This document shows positions 8,767-16,567 of a DNA stretch of 64,000 nt, one piece after another. The DNA comes from Candidatus Binataceae bacterium (GTDB lineage: Bacteria > Desulfobacterota > Binatia > Binatales > Binataceae). Every line of letters starts with the position of its first letter. Positions within the stretch are counted from its first letter, which is position 1. Both the position numbers and the translations under genes were made by a program. Where the stretch lies: positions 62,001-126,000 of the forward strand of contig JADMIL010000001.1 in NCBI GenBank assembly GCA_015478645.1, read 5' to 3'. Below the pieces are notes generated by a model, which did no database searches, had not been told where the DNA came from, and was given only the letters and a program-made list of their open reading frames with translations.

Positions 8767-10116
8767 TCATTCTTGCGGTCGTTTATTTTCAGCCACGTGC
8801 CGCTTGGTGGCCCGCAGGCGCCCGGCGCCGCGTACTTCGATCGCCCGCGCGTGCGCCTCAAAACCTTCCATCCGGGCCAGCCGCGCGGTCGCCGGTCCCA
8901 GCGCAAGCAGCGCATCCGCCGAGGCCTCGATTATACTGGTTCGCTTGACGAAGTCGTAGGCACCCAGCGGCGAGGCGAAGCGCGCCGATCCGCCGGTCGG
9001 CAGGACGTGGTTGGGGCCGGCCAGGTAGTCACCGAGCGCTGCCGGACTGCACCCCCCGACGAAGATCGCGCCGGCCGCGCGGATCCGCTTGAGCAAGCGG
9101 CCCGGCCGCGCGACGTCGAGTTCCAGATGCTCGGGGGCGATGCGGTTGGCCAGGTCGATCGCCTCCTCGAGGTCGCCGACGATAATCGCCGCGCCGCGCC
9201 GCTCGAGCACCCGGCGCACGTCCGCGGCGCGCGGCAGGTCGGCCAGGGCCTGCTCGATCGCCGCGGCCACCGCGACCGCCATCGCGCGCGCCGGCGTGAC
9301 CAGCACGGCCGACTCGTCGCCCGAACCATGCTCGGCCTGGGCGATCAGGTCGGCGGCCACCCAATGCGGGTTGGCCTGCGCGTCGGCAACGATCAGGACT
9401 TCGCTCGGCCCGGCCATCTTGTCGATATCAGTCACGCCATAGACCATCCGTTTGGCCGCCTGCACCCAGGCGTTGCCCGGACCGACGATCTTGTCGACCG
9501 GGCGAATCGAGCCAGTGCCATAGGCGAGCGCGGCGACCGCCTGCGCTCCGCCGATGCGATAGACCTCGCTCACGCCGGCGATCGCGGCGGCGGCCAGTAC
9601 CACCGGCCGATCGCCGGTGCGCGCGGCTGGCGAGACCATCACGATCTCGCGCACCCCGGCGACGCGCGCCGGAATCGCGTTCATCAGGACCGACGACGGA
9701 TAGGCGCCCATCCCGCCCGGCACGTAGAGCCCCGCCCGCTCGAGCGGACGAATCATCTGCCCGAGGCGCATCCCATAGCGGTCGCGGTAGCTGAACGAAC
9801 GGTTGAGGGTGCGCCGATGGAACTCCGCGATGCGCCGCGCGGCCAATTCGAGTGCGCGCCGCTCGGCCGCCGGCAGGCTGGCGCGCGCGGCGGCCAGTTC
9901 CTCGGGCGTGACCCGGAGCGTCGCCGCGGTCAGCTTGACGCCGTCGAAGCGCCGCGTCAGGCGCACCAGGGCGCGGTCGCCGTGGCGGCGCACGTCGGCG
10001 ATAATCGCGCCGACCTCGCGATCGACGTCGCCGCCGGTCTCGCCGCGGCGGCGCGTGAGCAGGTCGAGAAAGCGGCCGCAGGCGGGCGTGGATGAATCGA
10101 TCAGGCGCAGCGTCAT
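8767..10116 (-). CDS. hisD: HisD, histidinol dehydrogenase
   Basis: Zinc- and NAD-dependent enzyme for the last two steps, histidinol to histidinal to histidine. Diagnostic motifs include GPGNAWVQAAKR, DKMAGPSEVLI and EQAEHG-like QAEHGSGDE. The conserved IAPEHLEL and GPNHVLPTGG regions carry the family's catalytic Glu/His pair and metal-binding residues. The length of 449 residues is normal. It lies 36 bp after murA and 33 bp before hisB on the same strand, consistent with one transcript. Confidence 0.95.
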   Translation of the reverse strand: MTLRLIDSSTPACGRFLDLLTRRRGETGGDVDREVGAIIADVRRHGDRALVRLTRRFDGVKLTAATLRVTPEELAAARASLPAAERRALELAARRIAEFHRRTLNRSFSYRDRYGMRLGQMIRPLERAGLYVPGGMGAYPSSVLMNAIPARVAGVREIVMVSPAARTGDRPVVLAAAAIAGVSEVYRIGGAQAVAALAYGTGSIRPVDKIVGPGNAWVQAAKRMVYGVTDIDKMAGPSEVLIVADAQANPHWVAADLIAQAEHGSGDESAVLVTPARAMAVAVAAAIEQALADLPRAADVRRVLERRGAAIIVGDLEEAIDLANRIAPEHLELDVARPGRLLKRIRAAGAIFVGGCSPAALGDYLAGPNHVLPTGGSARFASPLGAYDFVKRTSIIEASADALLALGPATARLARMEGFEAHARAIEVRGAGRLRATKRHVAENKRPQE

Positions 10117-10152
10117 AGATGGGCGAAGTTTTGCACGGCGGCGGCGGCGCGC

Positions 10153-11409
10153 CTAATCCGCCACCCGCTCGATCCGCGCGCCGACCGAGCTGAGCTTGCG
10201 ATCGAGCGCCTCGTAGCCGCGATCGAGATGATAGACGCGGCTCACTTCGGTGGTGTTGTCGGCGACCAGGCCAGCCAGAATCAGGCTCATCGAGGCGCGC
10301 AGGTCGGTCGCCATCACGGGCGCGCCGCTTAATCGGGTGGGTCCGCGGACCACGGCGGTCGATCCCTTCATGACGATGTCGGCGCCCATCCGCATCAGCT
10401 CCTGGGCGTGCATGAAGCGATTTTCAAAGATCGTCTCGGTGATTACCGACGTGCCGGCGGCCTGCGTCAGCAGCGCCATCATCTGGGCTTGCAGATCGGT
10501 CGGAAAGCCCGGATGGGGCAGCGTGCGCAATTCGACCGGACGCAACGGACCGCTGCGCGTGATGCGCAGGCCGCCCTCGAGCGGCGTGATTTCGGCGCCC
10601 GCCTCGCGCAACTTGATGATGACCGCGGCGAGCTCAGCGACCGGCGCTCCGCCAATCGTCAGATCGCCACCGGTAATCGCCGCCGCGACCATCAGCGAGC
10701 CGGCCTCGATGCGATCGGGGATGACGCGGTAGTCGGCGCCGTGAAGCCGATCGACGCCCTCGATTTCGATCACGTGAGTGCCGGCGCCTTCGATCTTCGC
10801 GCCCATCGCATTGAGCAGGCCGGCGAGATTCTGGACTTCGGGTTCGCGCGCGGCATTCTCGATTACGCTGCGGCCGCGCGCGCGCACCGCGGCCATCAGG
10901 ATATTTTCGGTCGCGCCGACGGAAGGATTATCCAGCCAGATGCGCGCGCCGCTCAGCGCGCCGGCATGCGCCTCGACGTATCCGTTGCGCATCTGGATAC
11001 GGGCGCCGAGCGCGCGGATGCCCGCGATATGCAGATTCACCGGCCGCGCGCCAATCGCGCATCCGCCGGGTGTCGAGACGCGAGCGCGTCCGCTGCGCGC
11101 GAGCAGCGGACCCAGCGCGACGAACGACGCGCGCATGGTCTTGACCAGTTCATAGGGCGCCTCATGCGAGGTGAGCACGCGGGCGTGCAGCTCCACGTCG
11201 TGGTCGCCGGTCCAGCGCGTGGCAACGCCGAGGCCGGCGAGCAGCTCCATCGCGGTGCTAACGTCGCGCAAGCGCGGCACGTTGCGGATTATCAGCGGCT
11301 CGTCGGTGAGCACGGCGGCCATCATGATTGGCAGCGCGGCGTTTTTGCTGCCGCTCAAGTCGACCGTGCCGCACAAGGGCGCACCGCCGTGAATGATCAT
11401 TCTATCCAT
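10153..11409 (-). CDS. murA: MurA, UDP-N-acetylglucosamine 1-carboxyvinyltransferase
   Basis: Transfers enolpyruvate from PEP to UDP-GlcNAc, the first committed step of peptidoglycan synthesis. The N-terminal SGSKNAALP motif and the active-site loop PGGCAIGARP are intact. The loop Cys (residue 117) is the fosfomycin target in the family, so a sensitive enzyme is expected. The start is ATG 11409 (MDRMIIHGG), which matches the family N-terminus; a longer frame to 11502 is rejected as Arg-rich leader. Location next to his genes is a known arrangement in Desulfobacterota. Confidence 0.95.
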   Translation of the reverse strand: MDRMIIHGGAPLCGTVDLSGSKNAALPIMMAAVLTDEPLIIRNVPRLRDVSTAMELLAGLGVATRWTGDHDVELHARVLTSHEAPYELVKTMRASFVALGPLLARSGRARVSTPGGCAIGARPVNLHIAGIRALGARIQMRNGYVEAHAGALSGARIWLDNPSVGATENILMAAVRARGRSVIENAAREPEVQNLAGLLNAMGAKIEGAGTHVIEIEGVDRLHGADYRVIPDRIEAGSLMVAAAITGGDLTIGGAPVAELAAVIIKLREAGAEITPLEGGLRITRSGPLRPVELRTLPHPGFPTDLQAQMMALLTQAAGTSVITETIFENRFMHAQELMRMGADIVMKGSTAVVRGPTRLSGAPVMATDLRASMSLILAGLVADNTTEVSRVYHLDRGYEALDRKLSSVGARIERVAD

Positions 11410-11663
11410 CGTGGTCCAGCAGAGCCGCGGCCGGTGCCGGTCATGGAGGCAATTTATCCGCCGCCGTGCGCCGGCCCCATTGTGCCAAACCGCGGGCGGC
11501 AACGCACGATAATCGAACTGCGAATTTCACATTAAAACCACCGTATCGGTCGCGCTGGGAGCCAAGGTGCAATCGAAAATTCGCCGCAGTCGCGATATAG
11601 TGGGCGGCGAAGGGGCCCCATCGGCCCTTATCAAGTGGGGAAACCACATCCGGGAGGCAACTC

Positions 11664-11924
11664 ATGGGGATTCTTAGCTGGCTGGCAGTGGGACTGATTG
11701 CGGGCTTCATCGGCAGCAAAATCGTCAACAAGAGCGGCGAAGGCATGGTCCGCGATATCATTCTGGGAATAATCGGGGCGATCGTCGGTGGAGCGATCTT
11801 TCAGGCGTTGGGCCGGGGCGGCGTCAACGGCTTCAACCTGTACAGCATCTTCGTAGCGGTGATCGGCGCGATCATCGTTCTGGTCGCCTATCACATGATC
11901 ATCGGCACCTCGTCGCGCAGATAA
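11664..11924 (+). CDS. GlsB/YeaQ/YmgE family small membrane protein
   Basis: This 86-residue protein has three hydrophobic segments (WLAVGLIAGFIGSKI, DIILGIIGAIVGGAIF, YSIFVAVIGAIIVLVAY). The GLIAGFIGSKIV and IVGGAIF motifs are typical of the transglycosylase-associated/GlsB stress family of the inner membrane. GGGAGG ends seven bases before the ATG. It is transcribed against the surrounding minus-strand block, between murA and prmC, so it must have its own promoter. The biochemical function of the family is not established. Confidence 0.85.
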   Translation: MGILSWLAVGLIAGFIGSKIVNKSGEGMVRDIILGIIGAIVGGAIFQALGRGGVNGFNLYSIFVAVIGAIIVLVAYHMIIGTSSRR

Positions 11925-11952
11925 GCTGGCCCGTGATGCGGCGCGCCCCGTC

Positions 11953-12840
11953 TCACGATGCGGCGCGGGCGCGCCCGCAAAGCACGCGCGCCCGTCCCGC
12001 GAGATCGTTTAACGTGGTCACCTCGCCGAGGCCGACCGCCCGGATAATCGCCTCCACCGCGGCGCCCTGCCCGTCCCCGATTTCGACGATCAGCGCGCCG
12101 CCCGGCGCGAGATGGCGCTCGAGTCCGGCGGCGATGCGGCGGTAAAAGTCCAGTCCGTCGTGGCCGCCGGCCAGCGCGATCCGCGGCTCGAAGCGCACAA
12201 TCTCGGGCTCCAGTCCGTCGAGCTCGCGGTCGGAGATGTAGGGCGGATTCGACAGCACCAGGTCGAAGCGTCCGAGTGCCGGGGCGCCGCACCCAGCAGC
12301 GGCCGTCCAGCAGTCGGCGCGGATGAACTCGATTCGCGCGGCGTAGCCGAGTCGCTCGGCATTGCGGGCCGCGAACTCCAGCGCTCCATCCGAGATATCG
12401 GTGGCGACAATCCGCGCGGCAGGGGCGTGCGCGGCGAGCGCAATCGCAATCGCGCCCGAGCCGGTGCCGAGATCGAGCACGTGCGCCGCGGGATGCGCGG
12501 CGAGCTCGCCCAGTGCGGCCGTCACCAGCGTCTCGGTTTCGGGACGCGGAATCAGGACCGACGGCGCGACGTCGAGGTCGATCGCGTAGAACTCGCGCCG
12601 GCCCACGATATAAGCGAGCGGCATCCGCGCCGCGCGCAAGTCGATCAGCGCGTCGAAGCGCGCGCCGAGCGCGTCATCGAATTCGATCAAGGCGGCGATC
12701 ACGCGCTCGCGCGGTACGGCGGCGGCGGCGGCCAGCAGGAGTTCGGCGTCGAGTTGCGGATTGTCGACGCCAGCCGCGCGCAGGGTCTCGACCGCGGCAT
12801 GCAGCCGCAGGCGCATCTCGTCGGCCCTCGCGCTGGACAT
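11953..12840 (-). CDS. prmC: PrmC, release-factor glutamine methyltransferase
   Basis: SAM-dependent methylation of the GGQ glutamine of RF1/RF2. The N-terminal helical domain is followed by the methyltransferase fold with IPRPETETLV, DLGTGSGAIAI and the substrate-binding NPPYI. The size of 295 residues is normal. ATG 12840 is chosen because GAGG lies seven bases upstream; an in-frame TTG at 12852 would overlap the prfA stop. It directly follows prfA, which encodes its substrate, as in many bacteria. Confidence 0.95.
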   Translation of the reverse strand: MSSARADEMRLRLHAAVETLRAAGVDNPQLDAELLLAAAAAVPRERVIAALIEFDDALGARFDALIDLRAARMPLAYIVGRREFYAIDLDVAPSVLIPRPETETLVTAALGELAAHPAAHVLDLGTGSGAIAIALAAHAPAARIVATDISDGALEFAARNAERLGYAARIEFIRADCWTAAAGCGAPALGRFDLVLSNPPYISDRELDGLEPEIVRFEPRIALAGGHDGLDFYRRIAAGLERHLAPGGALIVEIGDGQGAAVEAIIRAVGLGEVTTLNDLAGRARVLCGRARAAS

Positions 12841-12848
12841 CGATCGCC

Positions 12849-13910
12849 TCAAACGCCGAGCGCCGCGGCCTGTTCCGCCGTGGCCAGCGCGTCGATCAAC
12901 GGATCGATCGCGCCGTCGAGCACCTGGTCGAGTTGATGGAGCGTCAGGTTGACGCGATGGTCGGTGACGCGCGACTGGGGAAAATTGTAGGTGCGGATGC
13001 GCTCGGAGCGATCGCCCGTGCCGACCATCGAGCGGCGCGTCTCGGCGGTCTTGGCGTCCTGCTCGGCGTGGGCCAGTTCGAGCAAGCGGGCGCGCAGAAT
13101 CTTGAGCGCGCGGGCCTTGTTCTTATGCTGGGATTTTTCGTCGCGGCAGACGATGACCATCCCGGACGGCAGATGCGTGATGCGCACGGCCGAGTCGGTG
13201 GTATTGACGCTCTGGCCGCCCGGCCCCGACGCGCGCATCACGTCGATGCGCAGGTCCTTTTCCTCGTTGATGTTGACTTCGACTTCGTCAGCTTCGGGCA
13301 TCACGGCGACCGTCACCGCCGAGGTGTGGATGCGGCCCGAGGCTTCGGTGGCCGGCACGCGCTGCACGCGATGCACCCCGCCCTCGAACTTGAGCCGGCT
13401 ATACGCGCCGCGGCCGGTGACCAGCGCGACGACTTCCTTGAAGCCGCCGAGGCCGGTGGTGCTGAGGCTCAGCGCCTCGATTTTCCAGCGCTGCCGTTCG
13501 GCATAGCGCGAGTACATCCGGTAGAGCTCGCTGGCGAAGAGCGAGGCCTCCTCGCCGCCGGTGCCGGCGCGGATTTCGAGCACCACGTTGCGTTCGTCGT
13601 TGGGATCGCGCGGCGCCATCAGCTCGCGCAGGCGATCCTCGAGGGCGGCCTGGCGCTTTTGCATCGCGGGCAGTTCGCCGCGCGCCAGTTCGCGCAACTC
13701 GGCGTCGTCGCCTTCGAGGATTGCGCGATGGCCGGCGATCTCCTCGAGCAGAGTGCGATAGCCGCGCACCGCCGTTGCAACGTCTTCAAGCTGCGAGCGT
13801 TCGCGGGCGAGCTGGGCGTATTCGCGATTGTTGCCGATTACCGCCGGATCGCTGAGGCGCCGTTCCAGATCGGCATAGCGGTCCTCGATTCCCTTGAGCT
13901 TGTCGATCAT
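12849..13910 (-). CDS. prfA: Peptide chain release factor 1 (RF1)
   Basis: Terminates translation at UAA and UAG. The GPGGQSVNTTDSAVR motif contains the catalytic GGQ. The codon-recognition tripeptide is PAT (RVPATEASGR), which marks RF1 rather than RF2 (SPF). The C-terminal QHKNKARALKIL is conserved. ATG 13910 (MIDKLKGIEDRY) fits the family start; a GTG at 13955 would add 15 residues. prmC follows immediately. Confidence 0.95.
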   Translation of the reverse strand: MIDKLKGIEDRYADLERRLSDPAVIGNNREYAQLARERSQLEDVATAVRGYRTLLEEIAGHRAILEGDDAELRELARGELPAMQKRQAALEDRLRELMAPRDPNDERNVVLEIRAGTGGEEASLFASELYRMYSRYAERQRWKIEALSLSTTGLGGFKEVVALVTGRGAYSRLKFEGGVHRVQRVPATEASGRIHTSAVTVAVMPEADEVEVNINEEKDLRIDVMRASGPGGQSVNTTDSAVRITHLPSGMVIVCRDEKSQHKNKARALKILRARLLELAHAEQDAKTAETRRSMVGTGDRSERIRTYNFPQSRVTDHRVNLTLHQLDQVLDGAIDPLIDALATAEQAAALGV

Positions 13911-13988
13911 CTGAGCCTGTCGGTCATCGAAGCGCGCCAATCCCCTGCCAATCACGGGCAGTCAGTCGGCGGCGCGCGCCAGCCTGAA

Positions 13989-14020
13989 ATAAAAACGGCG
14001 CCCGACCGAGGCCGGCGCCG
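13989..14020 (-). terminator. Rho-independent terminator after rpmE
   Basis: Minus-strand 7-bp stem CGGCGCC/GGCGCCG with an 11-nt loop, followed by TTTTTATTT. It lies between rpmE and prfA, so rpmE is likely to form its own transcript and prfA-prmC another. Confidence 0.75.
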
Positions 14021-14080
14021 CACCGTATGTCCCGTGCGCCCAGGCACCTTGCGGCGCCGCGGGCGGCGGGATCTCTTATG

Positions 14081-14281
14081 CTACTTCTTGCCGTACTTGC
14101 GATTGAAGCGCTCCACCCGGCCAGCGGTGTCGACCAGGCGCTGGGTGCCGGTGTAGAACGGATGGCAATTCGAGCAGACCTCGATCTGAATCGTGGGATG
14201 CGTCGAATGCGTTTCGAAAGTATTGCCGCAGGCGCAGGTCACCACGCAGCGGCGGTATATCGGATGAATTCCAGCTTTCAT
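14081..14281 (-). CDS. rpmE: 50S ribosomal protein L31, zinc-binding form
   Basis: 66-residue L31 with [23 protein letters not shown] and [12 protein letters not shown]. The four Cys residues of the two Cys pairs indicate the zinc-containing (C+) paralogue. It is located before prfA as in Geobacter-type genomes, but a terminator separates them. The start is ATG 14281, preceded by a weak AAAGAG. Confidence 0.95.
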   Translation of the reverse strand: MKAGIHPIYRRCVVTCACGNTFETHSTHPTIQIEVCSNCHPFYTGTQRLVDTAGRVERFNRKYGKK

Positions 14282-14558
14282 GTGACTCTTTCAGCCTGTC
14301 GTCTCCGGTTGGACAGCCTACCATCGCCAACCAATCAGCACAATTGACCCCCTGAATCTAACGACGAGCGCACGAAATGCAATCTGTCGATCCGCGCGCG
14401 TAACAAGCGCAACTCCCGGAGATCGCCGACGGCCCTCCAGCGGGATTGGCGGACGACTTGCGGACCCATTAGGGATTTGTGTATTCAAACGAATCCAGAT
14501 TAGTATAGCGCGCTCTTGGAAACGCCATTCACCTATAGTCGGCGCGGCTAAATCCGCG

Positions 14559-15332
14559 ATGAGGATGCGAGGTATTCGAGCGCTGATGTTCGCCGTCACA
14601 ATTGTCTTTGCGGGCGGATGCGCGTCATCGGCCGCAGTCGCGAAACCGCACGACAAGACGGTCAACAACGGCTTCCCTGCGGGCGTCGCAGCGGACAGTT
14701 CGGCCGCGGTGCCGACCGATCAGAGTCCGCGCATAATCACCAACCTCAATCAGCTATCGGCCGCGAACACCGCCCCGCCAATCGTCGATCAACAGGCGCT
14801 GCTCGCCAGCGGCACGCCGGTCCTGGACGCCGCGCCGACCTCGCCCGGCCGCTCGGCCGTCGATACCAACCTGGCGCGGCTGTTCCTCGCCGATCCCAAT
14901 TCCCAGGCTTACCATGAGGGGCCGCAGGCGGCCGGCGACACTATCCTGCTCAATAACAAGGCGCGCCAGTTTCCCGCATTCAGCTATGCGCTGTTAAATC
15001 GCACACTGACCGCGATGCAGCGTATCGAAACGGCGACCTACAATGGGCGCAAGCTGCCCGACGAGATTAAACCGGTAATTCTGATTGCCGTGATGACTCC
15101 GCAGGGTCAGCTAACCGACCTGACCATCGACCAGCGGTCGGGCGTCGCGGTGGTTGACCAATCGGTGATTGAAGCGTGCAAAAAAGCACTCTTTGCATTG
15201 AGTCCGCCGCCGGACGCGCGCTCCAGTGACGGCGGCTACCGGATGCGCTTCGAGGCGCTGGTAAAGAATCACACCTATGATCGTGAGGGACAATACGACT
15301 ACGTCACCCATGTTGGACTTGCGGTGCTGTAA
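14559..15332 (+). CDS. Lipoprotein with TonB/TolA C-terminal-like domain
   Basis: A lipoprotein signal peptide ends in the lipobox AGGC (residues about 17-20). A Pro/Ala/Ser-rich linker extends to about residue 150. The C-terminal 90 residues (PVILIAVMTPQGQLTDLTI...VVDQSVIEACKKALFALSPPP) look like a TonB/TolA C-terminal fold, in which a two-residue 'PPP' turn precedes the last strand. No membrane-energising N-terminal helix is present, so this would be an anchored energy-transducer-like protein rather than TonB itself. The aldolase gene follows 12 bp later. The function is not known. Confidence 0.55.
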   Translation: MRMRGIRALMFAVTIVFAGGCASSAAVAKPHDKTVNNGFPAGVAADSSAAVPTDQSPRIITNLNQLSAANTAPPIVDQQALLASGTPVLDAAPTSPGRSAVDTNLARLFLADPNSQAYHEGPQAAGDTILLNNKARQFPAFSYALLNRTLTAMQRIETATYNGRKLPDEIKPVILIAVMTPQGQLTDLTIDQRSGVAVVDQSVIEACKKALFALSPPPDARSSDGGYRMRFEALVKNHTYDREGQYDYVTHVGLAVL

Positions 15333-15344
15333 GGCGGTCAAGCG

Positions 15345-16532
15345 ATGATTAGTCGTCTTAAATCGGCGCGGCATCTGATCTCTGTCGGATCTGCTAGAAT
15401 ACGCAGAGTGACCCGCCGCCTTCCCTATCGCCCGCCCGAGGGACTCTCGGTCCCGATCGTGACCGTGCTCGACCGTGCCGGCCGGGTGCTTCAGGACGAT
15501 CAGCGTGCGGTTATCCGCTACGCGATTCAGGACGGCGCGGGCGCCGACATCATCTTTGCCGCCGGCACCACCGGCGAATGGAACCGGCTCGACAATCCGC
15601 GCCGCCAACTGGTCTCGCGCATCGCGGTCGAAGAATGCCGCCGGGCGTCGCGCGCCGGCTTTGCGGTCGAGGCCTGGGTCGGCATCACCGCCCATACCAG
15701 CGCGGAGACGCTCGCCAACCTCGATCATGCGCTCGAGATTGACGCCGACGCGGCGGTCGTCGCGCCCTTGTCGATCATTGACGTCGATGACCCGGTCGAT
15801 TTCGTCACGCGCGAGATCGGCGGCCTGTTCGAGCGGCGCGGACGCCGTCTGCCGATCTTCCTGTACGACAACGAGGATATCGCCGCGGTCGGCAAGGCGC
15901 CCCATCTGCATACCCGCGACGTCAAGCGGATGAGCCAGATCGACTACGTCCGCGGTATCAAGGTAACCGCGGGCAAGGCCGTGTTGGGCAACTACACGCG
16001 CGCCGCCGCGCACTTCAAGAGTCTCGGCGAGTTCGCGATCTATCCGGGCAACGCCTACCTGATCTTCGATCTCTTCCGCCCGCGCGCGGGGCTCGCCGGT
16101 AATCTGCGCTATCAATGGAATCGCTACCTGACCAACGACTCGCTGCCTTACGGCGTAGTCGCCGGCGCCGCCAATCTGATGCCGCGCGAATGGCGCCGCG
16201 CATGGCAGGTATGCGGCGCGGGCGAGGAATCGCTGATGGGCCGCTACCGCGGCATCATGCACGAGTTTCGCGCGGCCGGCGAATTGACGCGCGGCGGCAA
16301 GTGCTACCGGCCAACGGTCGCCTGCCTCAAAGCGGCGCTGGCGCATATCGGCGTCATCTCGAGCGACGCGGTCGCCGAGGGCACGCCCGCGCTCGACGCC
16401 AATGAGCGCCGCGATTTCCTGCGCCGCTTCACCGACCTGCGCCGGCGCGCCTGCGTGACTCTCGAGCCCGAATGGCTCAGCCATTGGACCAGCCGGCGGC
16501 CGGTGCTGATACGAGCGCTGCAAGATGCCTGA
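15345..16532 (+). CDS. DapA/NanA-family (dihydrodipicolinate synthase-like) aldolase
   Basis: Class I TIM-barrel aldolase family that cleaves or forms 2-keto acids through a lysine Schiff base. The pyruvate-binding GTTGE (residues 74-78), Tyr174 in IFLYDNED (family YDNP) and the Schiff-base Lys206 in RGIKVTAG are all present. At about 395 residues it is some 90 longer than DapA, with the extra sequence at the C-terminus, so it is more likely a sugar-acid or unknown-substrate lyase than lysine-pathway DapA. A GTG at 15408 is an alternative start. The adjoining gene is a sugar kinase-isomerase fusion, suggesting a shared sugar or sugar-acid pathway. Confidence 0.75.
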   Translation: MISRLKSARHLISVGSARIRRVTRRLPYRPPEGLSVPIVTVLDRAGRVLQDDQRAVIRYAIQDGAGADIIFAAGTTGEWNRLDNPRRQLVSRIAVEECRRASRAGFAVEAWVGITAHTSAETLANLDHALEIDADAAVVAPLSIIDVDDPVDFVTREIGGLFERRGRRLPIFLYDNEDIAAVGKAPHLHTRDVKRMSQIDYVRGIKVTAGKAVLGNYTRAAAHFKSLGEFAIYPGNAYLIFDLFRPRAGLAGNLRYQWNRYLTNDSLPYGVVAGAANLMPREWRRAWQVCGAGEESLMGRYRGIMHEFRAAGELTRGGKCYRPTVACLKAALAHIGVISSDAVAEGTPALDANERRDFLRRFTDLRRRACVTLEPEWLSHWTSRRPVLIRALQDA

Positions 16533-16567
16533 CGCAAAGCTTGACGATGCCTGACGCGAAGCTTGAC
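16524..16567 (+). repeat. 22-bp tandem duplication at the aldolase/kinase-SIS junction
   Basis: Two adjacent 22-bp copies (16524-16545 and 16546-16567) differ at one base. Copy 1 contains the stop codon of the aldolase gene and a duplicated, out-of-frame ATG; copy 2 holds the start codon of the next gene. Confidence 0.9.

Noticed and set aside
8167-10095. A 642-codon frame on the plus strand opposite hisB and hisD
   Set aside because: It spans two real genes and the gap between them, with an Arg/His/Asp-rich composition and no domain.
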